Assembly (NCBI GenBank): GCA_025531455.1
Contig: JAMYHL010000070.1
Location: 1 to 64,000, forward strand
Direction of reading: 5' to 3'
Origin: Apiotrichum sp. Y4204
Taxonomy: Eukaryota; Basidiomycota; Tremellomycetes; Trichosporonales; Trichosporonaceae
DNA length: 64,000 nt
Numbering within the stretch: position 1 is the first letter of the stretch; every line of letters starts with the position of its first letter. Shown piece after piece: positions 61,989 to 64,000 of this stretch. The notes under the pieces are model-generated. The model saw nothing but the letters and a program-made list of their open reading frames with translations, had not been told where the DNA came from and did not search any database. A program made the position numbers and the translations under genes.

Positions 61989-62726
61989 TTATTGCATGCC
62001 TATCTTAGCCTTGCGGCTCACGTGATCTACGTCGATAGGGTTATCTGTCTATGTAGTAAATGGTGCGTTATTGTATTCTGGGTCTTTTGCTTGGTGTGTC
62101 ATTCGAGGGTGTATCGTTCGAGGGTCTGTCGTTCAAGGGTCTGTCGTTCAAGGGTCTGTCGTTCGAGCGCGTGTGGGGGTCAGGGTCTGGATTGGGTCGT
62201 TTGTTTCGGTGGTTGACGGGTTTGATGAGGCGCTCTCGAAATCGTTTTGGGAGTAAATTGATGATGGCAAGACTGGCGTACATGAGAATGAACATGATGG
62301 CTCGCTGCATTGCAGACATGGACGGCTGGATGACAGGATAAAAATGGTGTTGTTCGTGAACTTCCCTTGCACCAAGGGATACAATGCAATTGGCAAGTTG
62401 GTAATCGTGTGTGGCCCACAGTACGACGTCTCTGACCGGCTAGTGGTCTTCATTGGTCCTGCCTGATTGGTGCACCTCGTTGCCATCCACAAGCTCTGCA
62501 GTCCCGCATCCGGTCAGCTACCTTTGGTTCATCTTCGATCGTAAGCGCCAGAGGCCCGAGTCAGTAGAGCGCATCTCAACGCCGCCCCTGCCCAGAACGA
62601 CAGTTAGAACATTCCACGCATTGGTGCATAGGCGAGCGGACCAACAAAGGCCCCCCGTCTCCTATCCACCCCTACAGAAGTGTGCCGTGCGCAGATACTG
62701 ATACAGCTTAGATGTACTGCTACAGC
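61989..62726. other. gene-free stretch with 15-bp tandem repeat
   Basis: Between the tRNA and SNU13. Contains the repeat at 62093-62167 and overlapping ATG-started open frames on both strands through it (62060-62341 plus, 62068-62319 minus), neither recognisable. Confidence 0.5.
62093..62167. repeat. tandem repeat, five copies of 15 bp
   Basis: Units of the form GGTCTGTCGTTCRAG at 62093, 62108, 62123, 62138 and 62153. The middle copies are identical and the outer copies diverge by one to three bases. The unit length is a multiple of three, and neither strand has stops through it. Confidence 0.88.
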
Positions 62727-62733
62727 TTAGATG
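62702..62733. repeat. 13-bp direct repeat across the SNU13 stop codon
   Basis: TACAGCTTAGATG occurs at 62702-62714 and again at 62721-62733. The second copy includes the SNU13 stop codon, so the first lies just inside the 3' UTR as a local duplication with 19-bp offset. Confidence 0.7.
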
Positions 62734-63241
62734 AGGAGCTTCTCAATCTCGGTCTTAACGGCCTGGATCTGGCTGTTAAGCTCGCGGGCCTCGTTGGTGG
62801 TGACCGACGCGGCGATGACGGGGCGCGAGACACCGCAGGCGCGGCCGAGGGCGGTCTTGGAGGGGACGAAGACTGCGTGTGAGTATCTTTCATGCAGATT
62901 GCAGATCTTGAGTACCTACCGTAAGGGGTGTTCTTGTCCTCGCAGAGAAGGGGAAGGTGGAGCACGATCTCAATCGGCTCGACGTCGGCGGCCATGACGA
63001 TGAACTCGGAGATACCACGGTTCAGGCTGGCGTCAGTTACGAAGATAAGAAGATAACTCACGTCTTGGTGGCCTCGTTGGCACCCTTCTTAATCTGCTTG
63101 TAGTGGCCCTGTTTTGATCAGCTGAAGCCGAACGGTAATGTACAGCTGAGAAAGACTTACGGCCTGCTGGATGAGGTCGAGGATCTGGTTGGTGAGCTGC
63201 GCGTTGGCGAGCGGGAAGGCCTTCGAGTTGGGGGCGGACAT
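62727..63241 (-). CDS. SNU13: U4/U6.U5 snRNP and box C/D snoRNP protein Snu13 (15.5K, L7Ae family)
   Basis: Four exons on the minus strand: 63241-63161, 63108-63062, 63026-62920, 62872-62727; 126 aa, exactly the family length. It binds kink-turns in U4 snRNA and box C/D snoRNAs in the nucleus. The sequence matches throughout: [22 protein letters not shown], then [20 protein letters not shown] (the RNA-binding face), then [40 protein letters not shown] and the ending IEKLLI. It is intron-rich for its size. Confidence 0.97.
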
Positions 63242-63947
63242 GGTTGCTGCTTTTTAAAGACCTCACGAGAACGATCCCTGGTCGAGATGAATGTGTGGAT
63301 GGATGGAGAGAAGGAGAGAAAATAAGAGCAGGAGAAGGATCCTTCATCCTGGAGATGGCCATGTACGGTGAGTGTTGAGGAGCTCGAAATCTTTTGCTGG
63401 TGGAGCGGAAGCAATTGTATCTCTCTGGGCGGATCTACGGGATTTTCTTTGGTAGCCCCCCCAAGACTGACTCATTCACCCTCGTCATCGCACCGGCTTC
63501 GAGCAACTGAGCACCCCAGCACCGAGGAATGTATCTCGTGTGCCTTGGATGGATGCATGATCGCATAATGATGCTGTTCCCCTTCCCATATCCATGCAAG
63601 ACATCGAGACATCGAGGGTGGGTTTGCTCCTGGTGCCCTCCGTAGTAGAGTGAGACCCCACTGTGCACAACACAGCACGCGTTCAAAAGTCCCAAAGGGA
63701 AGGGGGAGACGCGCCATTCCGTCATTTGATCGCACTTTGGTGCACTCTGCGGCTACCCGCCCTCCCTGGTCTTGCGGACCGAAGGGACACGCCTCCACTT
63801 GGCCACTTATCCAGTGCCGCCACTACCTCTCGTCTCTCTCGCCTTCCCACAAAGTGTTCAACGCTCTCTCTCCCTCAGACTTCTTACTTGCACCCCACCA
63901 CCTCACCTTCTGTTGGCACATGCGCCAGCAGACCCGCCCGCGACACA
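63242..63947. other. intergenic stretch right of SNU13
   Basis: No supported gene. From about 63820 to 63947 the plus strand becomes C/T-rich in the way seen before other start codons. Confidence 0.5.
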
Positions 63948-64000
63948 ATGACCGGGGGAGGATATCTGCCCCCTTCTGATCACGACCTAGAGCGCGCGTC
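63948..64000 (+). CDS. possible 5' end of a gene cut by the window edge
   Basis: An ATG at 63948, preceded by a C/T-rich leader and ACACA context, opens a frame to the end of the window (MTGGGYLPPSDHDLERA). Product unknown. The evidence is the leader composition and the open frame only. Confidence 0.35.
   Translation, partial: MTGGGYLPPSDHDLERA

Overview
The window is a gene-dense stretch of nuclear DNA from a filamentous or yeast-like basidiomycete. Most genes carry many very short introns (about 35-90 nt, GT..AG, usually with a CTGAC or CTAAC branch motif almost touching the 3' AG). Proteins, base composition and CT-rich leaders fit Tremellomycetes, probably a Trichosporonales relative; that placement is inference. 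Almost all exon structures below were joined by hand so that phase is kept and the protein reads through to a family-like end.

Layout. 1-6.0 kb: tail of an unknown gene, a sucrase/ferredoxin-like (AIM32-type) protein, and a GMPPA-type mannose-1-phosphate guanylyltransferase. 6.3-15.2 kb, all minus: VPS9 Rab5-GEF, RHO1 GTPase, and RDI1 Rho-GDI. 15.9-26.4 kb: AP-1 mu (APM1), TRM82/WDR4, a CHZ1-like H2A.Z chaperone, VPS52 (GARP), and a ChAPs/exomer cargo adaptor. 26.4-29.1 kb is a long gene-free stretch. 29.1-41.8 kb: a SAC7/BAG7-type RhoGAP, TVP23, a secreted OB-fold/EEP nuclease, an MFS transporter, and an ATRIP/Rad26-like checkpoint protein. 42.2-45.8 kb: a BOI-type SH3-SAM-PH scaffold with an extra C-terminal helical (CH-like) domain. 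45.8-48.6 kb is gene-free and holds an assembly gap. 48.6-63.2 kb: ULA1 (NEDD8 E1 subunit), CDC26-like APC/C subunit, a NEDD1-like beta-propeller protein, an NDUFAF2-like complex I factor, MCM2, a NUG1/Grn1-type GTPase, mitochondrial thioredoxin, an intron-containing tRNA-Thr(CGU), and SNU13. A new gene may begin at 63,948 and run off the end.

Two functional themes stand out. RHO1, its GDI and a Rho1-type GAP lie within about 21 kb. Five genes for trans-Golgi/endosome traffic (VPS9, APM1, VPS52, ChAP, TVP23) lie within about 27 kb, two of them on one divergent promoter. No selfish element, CRISPR array or biosynthetic cluster was seen. The most testable unusual points are a stop-free 45-nt in-phase intron before the RHO1 prenylation tail, a three-fold CGGTCCG palindrome array upstream of the transporter, and the compact CTGAC-AG splice acceptor.
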